The notes: generated by a model from the sequence alone, not told the origin. Shown: positions 39,059-50,422, numbered from the stretch's first letter. The stretch is 64,000 nucleotides of DNA from Zygaena filipendulae (GCA_907165275.2 CAJRBF020000001.1:496001-560000); one strand, 5' to 3'. Translations and numbers: made by a program.

Positions 39059-39631
39059 AGATCCCATCAAAAACAAACTTGTAAAAAAGTCCAAGTCTCG
39101 CAACTCAGTTCTTCTACAGTAAAAAGTTGTGAGATCAATGTAATACCAAGTCGGTTAATTTATTCAGTGCCTACTTAAGGGTCCTTCTGTCTAAAGTTAT
39201 CATGTTATAAGCTAATCTAATAACATTTTATAGTGACCATATCAAATTTAAAAATCTTTTATGTTTTAAATAGATTGATTGGCTTGGCGATCACGTGAAA
39301 ACACAATGTATCTCACAAGTAATACATATTATAATTAAATTAGATTGTTTAGAACCATAATTATGTATTACATGTGAGATATATTGTGTTTTCACGTGAT
39401 CGCCAAGCCAATCAATCTATTTAAAACATAAAAGATTTTTAAATTTGATATGGTCACTATAAAATGTTATTAGATTAGCTTATAACATGATAACTTTAGA
39501 CAGAAGGACCCTTAAGTAGGCACTGAATAAATTAACCGACTTGGTATTACATTGATCTCACAACTTTTTACTGTAGAAGAACTGAGTTGCGAGACTTGGA
39601 CTTTTTTACAAGTTTGTTTTTGATGGGATCT
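39059..39631. repeat. Near-perfect inverted repeat, 269-bp arms, 35-bp spacer
   Basis: The arms 39059-39327 and 39363-39631 are symmetrical about 39345, and I saw only two mismatches. No protein is encoded. The right arm touches gypsy-2 pol. The structure could be a fold-back element, a recent inverted duplication, or an assembly artefact. Confidence 0.85.
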
Positions 39632-39905
39632 AGGCTGACTTCAACCTCCTTACCTTTGATGTCTAAACGGATCGTCTTGTCTCTCCGAGAGATCACTCGA
39701 TATGGACCTGTGTAGGGAGTCGAAAGTGCGCGACGGACGGAGTCATCGCGAAGAAAAACATGCGTTGCGATGGGGAGTTCCTTGTAGATGAAAGTAGGCG
39801 TACCAGCGTTACCGATGTGTCGCGAAGCCGGGACTGGTCGCACGTCAGACATGCGCTGACGTAGCTGAGTGACTAAATCAGATCGGTCGTCAGTCGGAGC
39901 CGCGG
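39632..39905 (-). pseudogene. Gypsy-2 pol, integrase C-terminal part
   Basis: The minus strand reads LVTQLRQRMSDVRPVPASRH, then ATHVFLRDDSVRRAL, TPYTGPYRVISR and GKEVEVSLD. This is the region after the integrase catalytic core of gypsy elements, including the GPY motif thought to help in DNA contact. The reading breaks at VSLD, where the 1.8-kb insertion starts, and resumes at 37851. Upstream catalytic domains are missing at about 39905. Confidence 0.8.
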
Positions 39906-40391
39906 TTCCCCGGGCATACCACCTCGCCCGGCGGGAAGCTTCCCCTTTGGTGGCGGTCGAGCCATATCGTCCATCCTGCTCCCGTTACACTGTGATACCT
40001 AGACCTAGGCACCCTAGACCTAGTGTTTTTGTAAAGTTAGTGTTAAACTCCGAATAAAGAAGCTTAGCACGTAACAATATGTTAATAACGTAATTTGCGT
40101 TATTATTGTTGAATTACTTAGACCTAATTAGCTTGCTAATGAACCTAGAACTTAATCTACTTAGTTGATAAATAAGATACAACTTTTTTCTTATTGTTAT
40201 TTTAAAAATTACAACAATAAAATTTTCAAAGCCTTGGCTAAGTACTCAACCGATAACAATCATGAAATTTCGCATACACGTTGAACATTGAAAAGAACAT
40301 AATTATAATATCTTTCATCCAAAAAAGTAACTGTTTGCGAAGGATAGGAAATTGACTAAAGAAAATCTACATGATCGCGAGTGAAGCCGCG
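39906..40391. other. No gene recognised
   Basis: Junction region between gypsy-2 and the right Maverick arm. An AATAAAGAAGCTTAGCACGTAACA-like end at about 40054-40077 resembles the 3' end of a plus-strand LTR, but no partner is seen. Confidence 0.3.
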
Positions 40392-42178
40392 GACAAAAGC
40401 TAGTGAATTAATTATCGCATGTTATAATAAGTAACAGCTCCTGAACTAACATTGCATATGCACACTCAGCATTGGAATTCTTTTTAAGTCTGTTTTACGT
40501 CATGTAACCTGAGAGTTTTGTTTTTCACTTTATGTTACAGTAATAAAAGCAAAGTAATAAAGCAGTAAAAAAAAAAATAGTTAAAAATCGGAAAATGTCA
40601 AATGAACCTACCTATCGAGATATTAGAAAATAATTAGGAGGTACATCATGATCAGAAACTAAGATAGTTTCAGTTTTATATTATTAGTAAGTGATTGTCT
40701 TGTATAATACGAAGAAATATATTATATTTATCGTATTTCACACAGTAATCTCATAGATTTGACTATTAAAAATTGAAATAGTAATAACGTGAAACGATCG
40801 CAACAAGTGGAGGTTCATATAGTAGTTTCATTTTTCACTCATTATACTTATAATATTTTCAGGAATTTTAGTAACTGACTAACTCAAGATTTCGTTTTCA
40901 CTTGTACCGCGACATTGTTATGTTTTTGTAATTTTCATTCAAAGAAACCGCATATTTTCCAATTTAAACAGCTATAAGTAACTTCCTAATATAATACATT
41001 TTCTTATTTATACCAATGTTATTTACGAACGAATAAGGTTAAAATTCCCGTAAAAGCGTTTTTAACTTTGGTCATTGTGAATTAATTACAATTTTCGCTG
41101 ATTATTTATTATTAATACTTTAAATACGCATACTGGTGGTAAAATAAGTTACTTACAAAAAATTTTAGTGAAAAGAAGATACAAGGTCCTGTAAATTGAA
41201 ATGTAAGTAAGTAGTAATAATATTTTCTTAATTTTATTTCTGGAAAGAGTATGCTTTTTATTAATTGTTTTTCCATTTTTAGGTCGGATTCTGAGTACGA
41301 ATCATATAGTGAAGATGTGGCGCCAATAGTGGTGCCACCGCCGCCGCCCCCGAAGACAAGAAAGCGCAAACTCCCCATCGCTTCGGTACCGAACCCTGCC
41401 GCCCTCGCTGAAGAAACTTCTTCGTCTCGGTAATTTATTTACAATTTATTATGAATGTTTAAATTTTGTAATTCCCTTGTAACAACTACTTTTAAATATA
41501 ATAGTTAAAAACAACGTTTATTTAGATTGTAGTAAAAATTATTATTAATTTATATTTTAAGTACTAACTAATACACATCTGAAAATTAACATAACATCTG
41601 TTTTTATTCACAGATCAAAAAAGACCAAGGATATTTTTTCAATTATCCACAAGGAAGAGCGGACTTCCAACTCCAAAGCCTCAGGCGACCGCGGCATAGC
41701 ATCCAGTTTTACGTCGCGAGTGTCGTCGGGGCAGTGTCGCCGCACCGCAACCACAACGGGCGAATTTTTCATAGATTTAAAAATCTACAACACGGAGGAC
41801 GTAAAAAACACTTCGCTAGAAGAACGCTTTAAGAAGGCGTTGGCGTCCGTAAAGATTCAGTGCGACGAAAAGAGCGGTGAGTGGGAAGTTTTACAATTGT
41901 TTATTGGAAAAGCCTACGCGCATTTTGCAGCGAGCGAGCCTGTTTATTTTGGTAATAAAATAACTTTTAAGTGATTTTTAAATTATATTTTTCGAAGGAA
42001 AAGTTTTTGAATGCTCGTGTGCTGGAAGTGTCGCTCAGTGCTTAATATGTTTATTAATAACTTTTAACTATATTTTTATCTGATATAATTTATTGTTTTT
42101 ATCAGTTTTCGTTACTATTTCTGCCACTTATAGTAAGTAGTTATAATTTTTCAATTTTCTAATTTTTGGTTCAACAAA
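40392..42178 (+). mobile_element. Right arm of the inverted Maverick-derived repeat, first part
   Basis: Mirror image of the left arm. Starts near GCCGCGGACAAAAGCTAG and runs through the small spliced gene to the polymerase B ATG at 42179. The same arm resumes at 48990 after the polymerase remnant and the LINEs. Confidence 0.7.
41283..41974 (+). CDS. Unknown small spliced gene next to polymerase B
   Basis: Inferred exons 41283-41429 and 41614-41974, with the intron flanked by GGTAAT and TTATTCACAG; phase is kept across it. Exon 1 also follows an acceptor-like CCATTTTTAG, so an earlier exon is likely and the start is unknown. The visible 168 residues have an acidic start (SDSEYESYSED), a PPPPPP run, a basic KTRKRK patch that could be a nuclear signal, a Ser-rich region, and a conserved-looking end (GEFFIDLKIYN, GKAYAHFAASEPVYFGNKITF). 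I do not recognise the family. Its position 205 bp before polymerase B and presence in both arms suggest a Maverick accessory protein. Confidence 0.5.
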
Positions 42179-44828
42179 ATGCCATTTTGCGCAATTTGTA
42201 ACAAGTCTGTTACTTCAACTTCTTGGATAGGTCACTTACGCAGTCGCGCGCATAAGCAAAATAATATCAGTCAGCCGCATAGCGACGGCGTGGAAATTGT
42301 GAGCTCTGCATTTCGTTCGCGTATGACTTCTTACCGAATTGTGGCTAGTGAGGCCGACCAAGTCTCATTAGATAGTTTCTTTAACTCTATTCGTAATAAA
42401 ATAAAATTACTTTTAGATGAAGCTCTAAAAAAACATTACTGTTTGAAGGTCAACTTTGAACTATTTGCCATTTTTTTGTTGTATAAAAACAATATGCAAG
42501 AAATGAAATCATTTATTACAAAAAATTTGGCAATTTACCGTAACTATGATTTTGATAATATATTTTCGAAACTAGTGAATACACTAAGAAAGAAAATGGA
42601 CGAGTTTCAGGAACGTGACAGTGGTTGGGCTTTTCTAAGTAATTCGCATTTAGAAATTAATATAAATAAGTATCAGCCTCTAGGTGGCTCTACTTATTTA
42701 AAATTACCTAAGCAAATTCAAAATAAAAAAGCGTGCATAAATATCAAAAATAACGATCAATTCTGTTTCCTTTGGAGCGTAACAGCGGCTCTTTTTCCAG
42801 CTCATAAACATTCTGAACGGGTTTCATCCTATCCTGACTTTCGAGATGTTTTCAATATCGATGGAATGTCTTTTCCTGTTACATTCACAGATATCAGTAT
42901 TTTTGAAAAAAATTACCCAAAGTTGAGTTTTCTTATTTTTGATTTAAAAAATAATAAAACTATTATAGGACCTTTGTACAAATCTGAAAACAAAATTAAC
43001 AAGAAAACTATTCATTTGTTATTATTAGATAATGGCGTGACGTCGCATTATTGTCTTATCAAAAACTTATCGCGGCTTGTCAGAAAGCAGGTAACCGCAC
43101 ATCATCAGAAACTTTATTTTTGTGACACGTGTCTCGTGTTTTTTTTTACATGTGAAGAACTTGAAAGCCATATATGTACTGGTATTGTTACCGTATTACC
43201 TGAAAAGGGTTCCGTAATCAAATTCAAAAATTATGATCGTAAACAGAAGGTTCCTTTTGTAATTTATGCAGATTTCGAAACTATATTATTAGAAGCTCAT
43301 AAAGATAGCTGCTCGGTTTCCGACACTGTAAGCACAAAAACGTTGCAACATCATATTCCAGCTGCCTTTGCATATAATATTGTTTGTTCTGTGGATTCGA
43401 ATTTTAATCGTTACGTTTCATATCGCGGTATTGATTGTGTATCTAAATTTATTGAAGCTATCTACCGCGATGTTCGCGAAATTCATGCGATCTTGTCAAA
43501 AAGTACTCCTATAATTTTTACTGAACATGATGCCACTGATTTCATGCAAGCTACTCTTTGTCATATTTGTCAACATCTTCTATTTTCTGATAGAGTGAGA
43601 GATCATTGTCATATAACGGGTAAATATCGTGGTGCGGCACACGCTTTTTGCAATCTAAAATACAAAATACCGAAATTTGTTCCAATTTTTTTCCATAATT
43701 TGGCGGGTTATGATTGTCATTTGTTTATAAAACAATTAGGTTTATAAAACTGCCGGGAACTATTAAGATTATCCCTAAAACTAAAGAAAATTACCTACGT
43801 TTCTTTTACAAAATTTATCCCCATTTCTGCAAACGAATATATACAATTACGTTTTGTAGATTCGTTTAAATTTTTGGGTACTAGTTTGGATAAATTAGCA
43901 AAGACAATAAAAAAAGAAGAGTTTGTAAATTTGCATAACTACTTTCCTAACCAGGCACAGTTTAATTTACTTACGCGCAAAGGCATTTACCCTTACGAAT
44001 ATATGAATAAGTGGGATCGTTTTGATGAGCAATCTCTTCCAGATAAAAAAAAATTTATAGTTCCCTTACTAATGAGCACATTACTGATGAAGATTATAAA
44101 CACGCTCATTTAGTTTGGGCTGAATTCGGAATTCAAAACTTGGGTCAATATACGGATTTATATTTAAAGACAGATGTTCTCTTACTAACTGACATTTTTG
44201 AAAAATTCCGAAAAACTTGCAAACTTCATTATCAGTTAGACCCAGCATTTTATCTTACAGCTCCAAGTCTCTCTTTTGACGCAATGCTCTTTAAAACTGG
44301 TATCGAATTAGAACTTATTGATAATCTTTCTATAGTGCGCATGATTCAGTCTGGTATTAGAGGAGGTGTATGCATGTGCTCGCACAGACATGGTAAAGCA
44401 AATAACAAGTATATGCCTGAACATGACCCATTGCAACCTGATAGATTGCAACAACTTATACGGATTCAGCATGTGTCATTATTTACCACTATCAAATTTT
44501 AGATGTTTGACTCGAGCAGAAATCGATGAACTTGATGTGGTTAATGTTCCTAACGATGCTAAATGTGGATTTTTACTTGAGGTCGATTTGATATATCCAA
44601 AAGAGTTACATCATAGACATAATGATTTACCATTTTGTCCTGAAAAATGCATTCCCCCTGGGGCAAAAAATGCAAAGCTAGTACCCAATCTATACGATAA
44701 ATATTTTTAACTAATTCATTACGTTCATTTAAAAACATGTTTAAAACATGGGTTGATATTAAAAAAAATTCATCGAGTAATACAGTTCCAACAAAGTCCC
44801 TATTTAAAACAATATATTGATCTTAACC
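42179..44828 (+). pseudogene. Maverick/Polinton protein-primed DNA polymerase B, truncated and frameshifted
   Basis: Open for 522 residues from an ATG at 42179, then broken by stops and frame changes near 43748, 43830, 44090, 44440 and 44708. An N-terminal C2H2-like finger (C4, C7, H19, H25) is followed near 363 by YADFET (exonuclease block I), near 460 by a CxxC...DHCHITGKYRGAAH zinc-binding block typical of Maverick polymerases, and by HNLAGYDCHLFIKQL (exonuclease block II). A later frame has DCNNLYGFSM, the polymerase A motif. The reading ends at about 44828, where LINE A begins, so polymerase motifs B and C and the C-terminus are missing. Mavericks replicate with this enzyme; this copy is dead. 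Confidence 0.85.
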
Positions 44829-45949
44829 AATACCCTTACGACCAAAGTATTGATAAGTGCGTTAAACATTATTCTGAATTGATAAAATCAACTAGCCTGC
44901 GAGACCGTCGCAATTTTAATGATAATAGGCTACGTTCCGCAAAAAACCCCTCAAAAGAGGTATGGAAACTGGTAAACGACGAAATAGCACGCAACAGCAA
45001 TAGTAAGTCGCAGATCCTAGAAATTATTAGTGAGGGAGCCACAGTTCCGACAAATCGTATACCTGACCATATGAACCATCACTATCTTAACATAACTTCT
45101 AAGCTCCCACTGAAAACTAATAAGACTGAGGCGCTCACTTACTTAAATGAGTATTTAAACACGTCAAATCTGCCCGATTATTCATTACCTGTTGTATCTA
45201 AGGACAAACTTGATAAAATGTTGAGAAGCATGTTATCCAAGTCTGGTACACTGGACGTGTACGACATTTCTGTCAACATTATTATATCCGCATGGCCAGT
45301 GCTGGCCGATCTACTGGTCAACCTTATCAACACCATGTTCTCTGTGGGTGTGTACCCTGACGTACTCAAAGTGACTAGAGTGTGTCCAGTCTACAAAGGA
45401 AAGGGGGATAAGACCCAGGTTGACAGTTATAGGCCAATATCTATTGTACCCACTGTATCAAAAATTATTGAGTCGATTATCTCCTCCAGTTTAATTGATT
45501 ATCTTGAAACGAATGACTTACTAACAGACAGACAGTATGCTTACAGAAAAGGCAAATCCACCACCATGGCTGCCCATCAGGTAATTGACTCGATCCTAAC
45601 GGATATTGATGATAGGTACAAAACTGCCGGTATATTCTGCGACCTCACAAAGGCCTTTGATGTTGTTCGAAGTGATCTCCTTCTAGACAAGTTATGGGCT
45701 TACGGTATAAAGGGCAATGCCCGCCGATTGCTTAGGTCCTTCTTGGAAAATCGCCAGCAGTTGGTGGAGATCACTTCGAGCGGTCGAAAGTACAGATCTC
45801 AGGCTGGGAACGTCACTGTCGGAATTCCGCAGGGCTCATCGCTGGGAAATATACTATTTTTGACAATTATTAATGACTTAGCAAATTTTATTAGGGATGG
45901 TTTAGTGGTGCTATTCGCCGATGACACCACAGTCATAGTATGCGCACGG
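44829..45949 (+). pseudogene. LINE A ORF2, 5' part
   Basis: A frame fused in phase to the end of the polymerase remnant. It reads as the endonuclease-RT linker (NPSKEVWKLVNDEIA), then SYRPISIVPTVSKIIESI, CDLTKAFDVV, GIPQGSSLGNILF and LFADDTTV, so the RT palm is present. The endonuclease is missing because of 5' truncation. The frame is cut at 45949 by LINE B and resumes at 48009. This is a CR1/Jockey-type RT; the clade is not assigned. Confidence 0.85.
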
Positions 45950-45954
45950 ACATA

Positions 45955-48003
45955 AAAAAATTGTGGATGGGATCAAAAAAAGAAATATGCTTTGGAGTCA
46001 ACAAAAAATTAATAAAAGCTTTAAACATGTATTTAAAATAGAAAGAAATAGACTGCATGCATTGATAAGGAATACTAAAGAAAGCTATTACTGTAAAGCT
46101 TTCAAATGCTGCAAAAACGATCCAAAAAAAATGTGGCATCTAATAAATACATTAGTAGTAAATAAGGTTAAAGACATCTGTGCACCACCGAAACTATTGC
46201 TCAATTCTGTACTTATAGAAAATGGTGGTCACGTTTGCAAGGTTTTTAATGATTTCTTTTCTTCGGTTGGTACGCAATTGTGTGACCGGATCCCCAAGAC
46301 TCACCAAAATAATTCATCACTGATACTAACATATATACATGTAAAACCTAATATTATAATGACTGAGCTTGACCCATGCAGGGAAGATGAAGTAACTGCA
46401 ATCATATCTAATCTAAACCAGAACACTAGCATGGGTATAGACCAGATAAACATTAAATCCATCCAATGTATTAAAAACCTTATAGATAAAAACCTCGTAA
46501 ATTGCATAAACACTTGTTTTAAAGAAGGTATTTTCCCGGACAGTCTAAAGGTAGCAAAGGTAACGCCTATCTATAAGGCGGGAATTAGAACTGATCCTGG
46601 GAACTACAGACCTATATCTGTTTTACCAGTTGTTTCTAAGATCTTTGAAAAAGTCATCTACGACCGTTTGAACAATCATTTAGACAAACTTAATTTCTTA
46701 ACTCCTCACCAATATGGTTTTAGAAAACAGTCAAACACATTATCTGCCACAATCGACCTTGTAACAAAAATAAAAACTAGCATGGATCAAAAACAGTATT
46801 GTTTAGGTATTTTCATCGATTTAAAAAAGGCATTCGACACAGTTAGTCATACTCTGCTTCTACAAAAGCTTGAAAACATAGGTATCACGGAAACAGCACA
46901 CAAAATTTTTAAATCTTACTTAACACATAGATACCAAATTGTAAAGATTGGTTCTTATACTAGTGAACCCACACAAATATCATGTGGAATTCCACAAGGA
47001 TCGATATTAGGACCTTTATTATTCTTGATATATGTCAACAATGTATCCAACATAGGACTTACAGGACATATCACACTATACGCTGATGATACTTGTCTCT
47101 TTTATTTCGGCAGTAACCTCTTAGAACTCGCTAAAGAAGCACAAAATGATTTGCAAAAATTTAATATCTGGTGTCAAAGTAATTTATTAACGATAAATAT
47201 TAATAAAACGTCATATATGCTATTCGCAGCAAAAAACAAAAAGATCATTCAATTCCCACCCCTTAAAATAAATGACGAAGTAATCCATCGTTCTCATGTG
47301 GAAAAATACCTTGGCCTATACCTAGATGACAAACTTAACTGGAAAGATCATATTTCTCATGTCAGGTCAAAATTGACATCTTTAAATGGAGCACTTCGCA
47401 GAATTGTTGGTTGTGTCCCGCATAAAGAACGAATGACAATATATAACTCGTTAGTTAAACCCCATCTAGAATATTTTCTGGAGGTTTGGGGATGTGCAGC
47501 CAAAACAAATCTGCAAAGTCTACAAAGGTCACAGAATAAAGTCATTAAAACACTTTTCAAGTTTGACTACCTGATGAGTACTAAAACGGTCTATGAAAAG
47601 ACCAAACTTTACAATATAAACCAATTATATACCTATACGACCTGCATTCTTATAAAAAAAATTCTGACAAACAAAATACATACACAACTCACATTTACAA
47701 AGTGCAATTACAAACATTACTTAAGAAACATGAATAAGCTAAAAATTTTTAAACATAGAACTGGATATGGACAGAAGAATATTATGTCTGAAGGAGCACG
47801 GTTATATAACGGCCTACCAACTGAATTAAGAGAATGCAACTCTTTAAATATATTTAAAAGCAAACTTAAAATGTACATTAGTGATAAGATAACTTAAATG
47901 TTCTGAATAGCTGGAACTTATTGATTTAAGTATTCAAATTCAACTTAAACTCATTGTAAGTGAACTACATTGTTCTTAATGAGTAATAAAGTTCTTTAAA
48001 CCC
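45955..48003 (+). mobile_element. LINE B, 5'-truncated CR1-like element
   Basis: A 2.05-kb insertion inside LINE A, flanked by ACATA at 45950-45954 and 48004-48008. Removing it and one ACATA restores the LINE A reading frame exactly. It keeps the RT ORF and a short 3' end (AATAAAGTTCTTTAAACCC) and lacks the endonuclease. Confidence 0.85.
45963..47897 (+). CDS. LINE B reverse transcriptase, open
   Basis: 644 residues, uninterrupted. The first ATG (45966) is probably internal to the original ORF2, because the element is 5'-truncated. Residues 1-110 are the linker (KMWHLINTLV). The RT has GNYRPISVLPVVSKIFEKVI, IDLKKAFDTV, CGIPQGSILGPLLFLIYVN and YADDTCLF, then the KYLGLYLDDKLNWKDHI thumb and a C-terminal domain ending in SLNIFKSKLKMYISDKIT. 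Catalytic residues are intact, but there is no endonuclease in this copy. It matches the CR1 group. Confidence 0.9.
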   Translation: MDGIKKRNMLWSQQKINKSFKHVFKIERNRLHALIRNTKESYYCKAFKCCKNDPKKMWHLINTLVVNKVKDICAPPKLLLNSVLIENGGHVCKVFNDFFSSVGTQLCDRIPKTHQNNSSLILTYIHVKPNIIMTELDPCREDEVTAIISNLNQNTSMGIDQINIKSIQCIKNLIDKNLVNCINTCFKEGIFPDSLKVAKVTPIYKAGIRTDPGNYRPISVLPVVSKIFEKVIYDRLNNHLDKLNFLTPHQYGFRKQSNTLSATIDLVTKIKTSMDQKQYCLGIFIDLKKAFDTVSHTLLLQKLENIGITETAHKIFKSYLTHRYQIVKIGSYTSEPTQISCGIPQGSILGPLLFLIYVNNVSNIGLTGHITLYADDTCLFYFGSNLLELAKEAQNDLQKFNIWCQSNLLTININKTSYMLFAAKNKKIIQFPPLKINDEVIHRSHVEKYLGLYLDDKLNWKDHISHVRSKLTSLNGALRRIVGCVPHKERMTIYNSLVKPHLEYFLEVWGCAAKTNLQSLQRSQNKVIKTLFKFDYLMSTKTVYEKTKLYNINQLYTYTTCILIKKILTNKIHTQLTFTKCNYKHYLRNMNKLKIFKHRTGYGQKNIMSEGARLYNGLPTELRECNSLNIFKSKLKMYISDKIT

Positions 48004-48008
48004 ACATA

Positions 48009-48783
48009 CGAAGACCTTAATGTCAAAATAAATGTCACCTTTGAGCGTCTACAGACATGGTTCACGGCAAATGGTCTTATATTAAATCCATCTAAATCTA
48101 ATTTAATTCTTTTCACGGCCACGGGGGTCGAGAAACCTCTCAGTATAACCAACCCAGTACCTGTATGCCAGTCGTGCAGGTTTCTTGGCTTCACACTCGA
48201 TAGTAACATCAACTGGAAAACGCACATACAACATCTTTGTGATAAGCTCGGTGGTGCTGCATATGCTCTGCGTAAGCTGCGCCCCTTAGTCTCTAGTGCC
48301 GTACTGAGGCAAACGTACTTTGCGCATTTCCAGTCGCTGATGTCGTATGGTATAATGCTGTGGGGGAACTCGACTGATTCTGGCCGTGTTTTTGTATTAC
48401 AAAAACGCGCGATTCGAATTCTCGCCGGTGTAAAGCCACGACAAACTTGTAGGTCAGTTTTTGTGCAACACGGCGTGATGACGATGACCGGTCTGTATCT
48501 GTTCGAGGTGATATCGTATGTCCGTCGCAACATCGATAGGTTTGGTCGTCGAATGTGCGGGGGGCGATCGTTTAGGAACATGGGGCGGCTCGCCAGTGTT
48601 CCTCACCGGACAAAACTTGCTGAAAAAAACCCGCGTGTGATTGGTCCGAGTTATTACGAGCGGCTACCCGCAGATCTGAGGAACGTGACTGATGACGAAA
48701 CGTTTTATCGCCGATTAAAGAATCTTTTGTTAGAAAATGAATTTTATTCGGTAAACGAATTTATTAATTTTTTGACATTGTGA
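48009..48783 (+). pseudogene. LINE A ORF2, 3' part
   Basis: Continues the frame interrupted at 45949. It reads YEDLNVKINVTFERLQTWF, CRFLGFTLDSNINWKTHI, ...QSLMSYGIMLWGNS and ...NPRVIGPSYYERLPADLRNV, the normal thumb and C-terminal domain of these RTs, and ends at TGA 48781-48783. The 3' UTR continues to about 48990 with an AATAAA at 48952. Together with 44829-45949 it forms one interrupted ORF. Confidence 0.85.
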
Positions 48784-48989
48784 GTCCTACATTATGTAGC
48801 TTTATTTCTTTTCTTTTTTTTATATATTCCATTTATTTTGACATAATTTTATTTTATTTTTTGTTTTAATTGACATTCTTAATACGCGGTAATTTTTGTA
48901 CCGTAATTATGTCTTACTTTGTGAATATGAACCAAGAATTAGATAATTTTAATAAATAATTTAAGATATTATGATGTGAGTACCTATTT

Positions 48990-49850
48990 CAATTGTATAA
49001 TGTAATTTTTTTATATATATAAAAATTTGTGTAAGTCGATTTACGTACCTAATTAATAATAATTAAAATATACATTGTACATGTAAAAAATAAACGTTCT
49101 AAGAGCAATTCTATCTTGTCTTTTATATTCACAGATTAAATAACCTTAACATTAAATAAAAATAATTTGAAAAAAATAACCTAAAGTTGAGTTTGCTTAT
49201 TAATGGTTTCAATTTGTCAGGACCTTGTATCTTCTTTTTACTAGATATAATTAAGACATTATTTCTAATTATTTAAGAATTTCTTGTAAGACTAACTTTT
49301 TTAAAAATAAATGTTCTAATAGCAATCCTATGCGTTTATATTTATTTCTGTCCTCTTTAATTAATATTGCGATCCATTTACAGATGCTATCTTATCTCTA
49401 TCTTGCTAATGCTTGGTCTGTGTACGTATAGTATAATAATAAACTGGTAATAAAATAGTGTTGCTCCTCAAGCGGGAATCAAATCCACATAAACATTTAA
49501 AAGAGAATCACTAACCACTAAGCAAACAGTACCTACCTACTCGGTTAGTATTGGTGATGGTGACTGGTGAGTCATTTAAAACGCTACTTACGATACCTAC
49601 ATAGTGCAGGTTTCAACATGTCAATGAATGACGTATAAAACAATGGCGCACGCGACAGATCTGATTACAGTGACCCAGTATCTACTGCATTCTAGCTAAT
49701 GTCATGCGGTGGCATGTTTGGACATGAAAACTTAAGCACTTTCATTTGTTAATTGGTTTAGCGCCTCGAACAGTAATTACCTAGACGTGCTCGAATAAAG
49801 TACTGTCAACCACACCGCATCGATTTGGAACTGTAAGCATTTGTAATTTT
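48990..49850 (+). mobile_element. Right arm of the Maverick-derived repeat, second part
   Basis: Mirrors 32262-33110 of the left arm: AACCTAAAGTTGAGTTTG, GTCAGGACCTTGTATCTTC, the SINE, GCATGTTTGGACATGAAAAC and CACACCGCATCGATTTGGAAC all recur inverted there. No coding sequence in this part. Confidence 0.7.
49455..49560 (-). repeat. tRNA-derived SINE head (right arm)
   Basis: Inverted counterpart of 32566-32645; a B-box-like GGATTTGATTCCCG and an A-box-like TTAGTGGTTAGTG can be read on the minus strand. Confidence 0.55.
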
Positions 49851-49919
49851 TTTCGTTACTATTTTATTCAGTTACTTACGTAAACCGATTGTACTACAGG
49901 TTTTTTGTTATTGTTTCAG

Positions 49920-50354
49920 GTCATGTCTTCTCCTAGTGAAGTATACGATGATATACCTTGCGCTCAAAATCCTCTAGAAGGTTTTAGCCAAGAATTTCCT
50001 GAAATCAGCAGAAGGAAGAAGTCCAGGAAGCATCAACCAATGGTATTTTCACAAAACACATTATTTCATGAAGAGGAAAACGAAGCAAGCAGTTCAAGTT
50101 TAAAACAGAGAGCTGAAAAGAGGGGCTTTCGCACAACATTTGTAGCCAGCCGGGAGCCATTAGGAAAAACCAGGAAGCTAATAAAAGTCAGCATAATCGA
50201 CGTAAGCAACTCAGATGAACCAAAAGTGCTAGTAAAGGCTCAATATCCTGTCAAGGATGAAAATGTTACTGATAATGTTTTGGACGATACAGAAAATCTA
50301 ATAAATAAAATTTCAAAGTCAATATGTGGTTATAGTGCGTGTTTATATATGTGA
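49920..50354 (+). CDS. Unknown exon or ORF downstream of the right arm
   Basis: 144 residues from the ATG at 49923. The coding stretch starts right after a strong acceptor-like tract (TTTTTTGTTATTGTTTCAG, 49901-49919), so this may be a last exon with an upstream partner. The protein has an acidic start (SSPSEVYDDIP), a basic RRKKSRKH patch, a Ser run and a C-terminal half containing TRKLIKVSIIDVSNSDEPKV. I do not recognise a domain. Layout (acidic start, basic patch, Ser run, beta-rich end) resembles the small gene at 41283-41974, without clear sequence similarity. Confidence 0.4.
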   Translation, partial: VMSSPSEVYDDIPCAQNPLEGFSQEFPEISRRKKSRKHQPMVFSQNTLFHEEENEASSSSLKQRAEKRGFRTTFVASREPLGKTRKLIKVSIIDVSNSDEPKVLVKAQYPVKDENVTDNVLDDTENLINKISKSICGYSACLYM

Positions 50355-50390
50355 AATTTATAAATTACGTTTTTTGTTAATATTTATTTT

Positions 50391-50422
<32 letters not shown>

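Larger units (their letters stand above)
37852..39631. mobile_element. 1.8-kb composite insertion in gypsy-2 pol
   Basis: Splits the gypsy-2 pol between VSLD and RVKPAY. Sequence ATCT occurs at both edges and may be a 4-bp target duplication. It begins with a hairpin (GGGGGCACGGCAGTGCCCCC) and holds a CACT microsatellite (38092-38131), two copies of an ACCAACTGCAYAAATAACTT unit (38264 and 38337), a fold-back MITE (38382-38812) and a long inverted repeat (39059-39631). Stretches between these hold no gene. Confidence 0.55.

Noticed and set aside
39869..40057. 62-codon plus-strand reading
   Set aside because: It overlaps the gypsy-2 pol on the other strand and has no recognisable feature.
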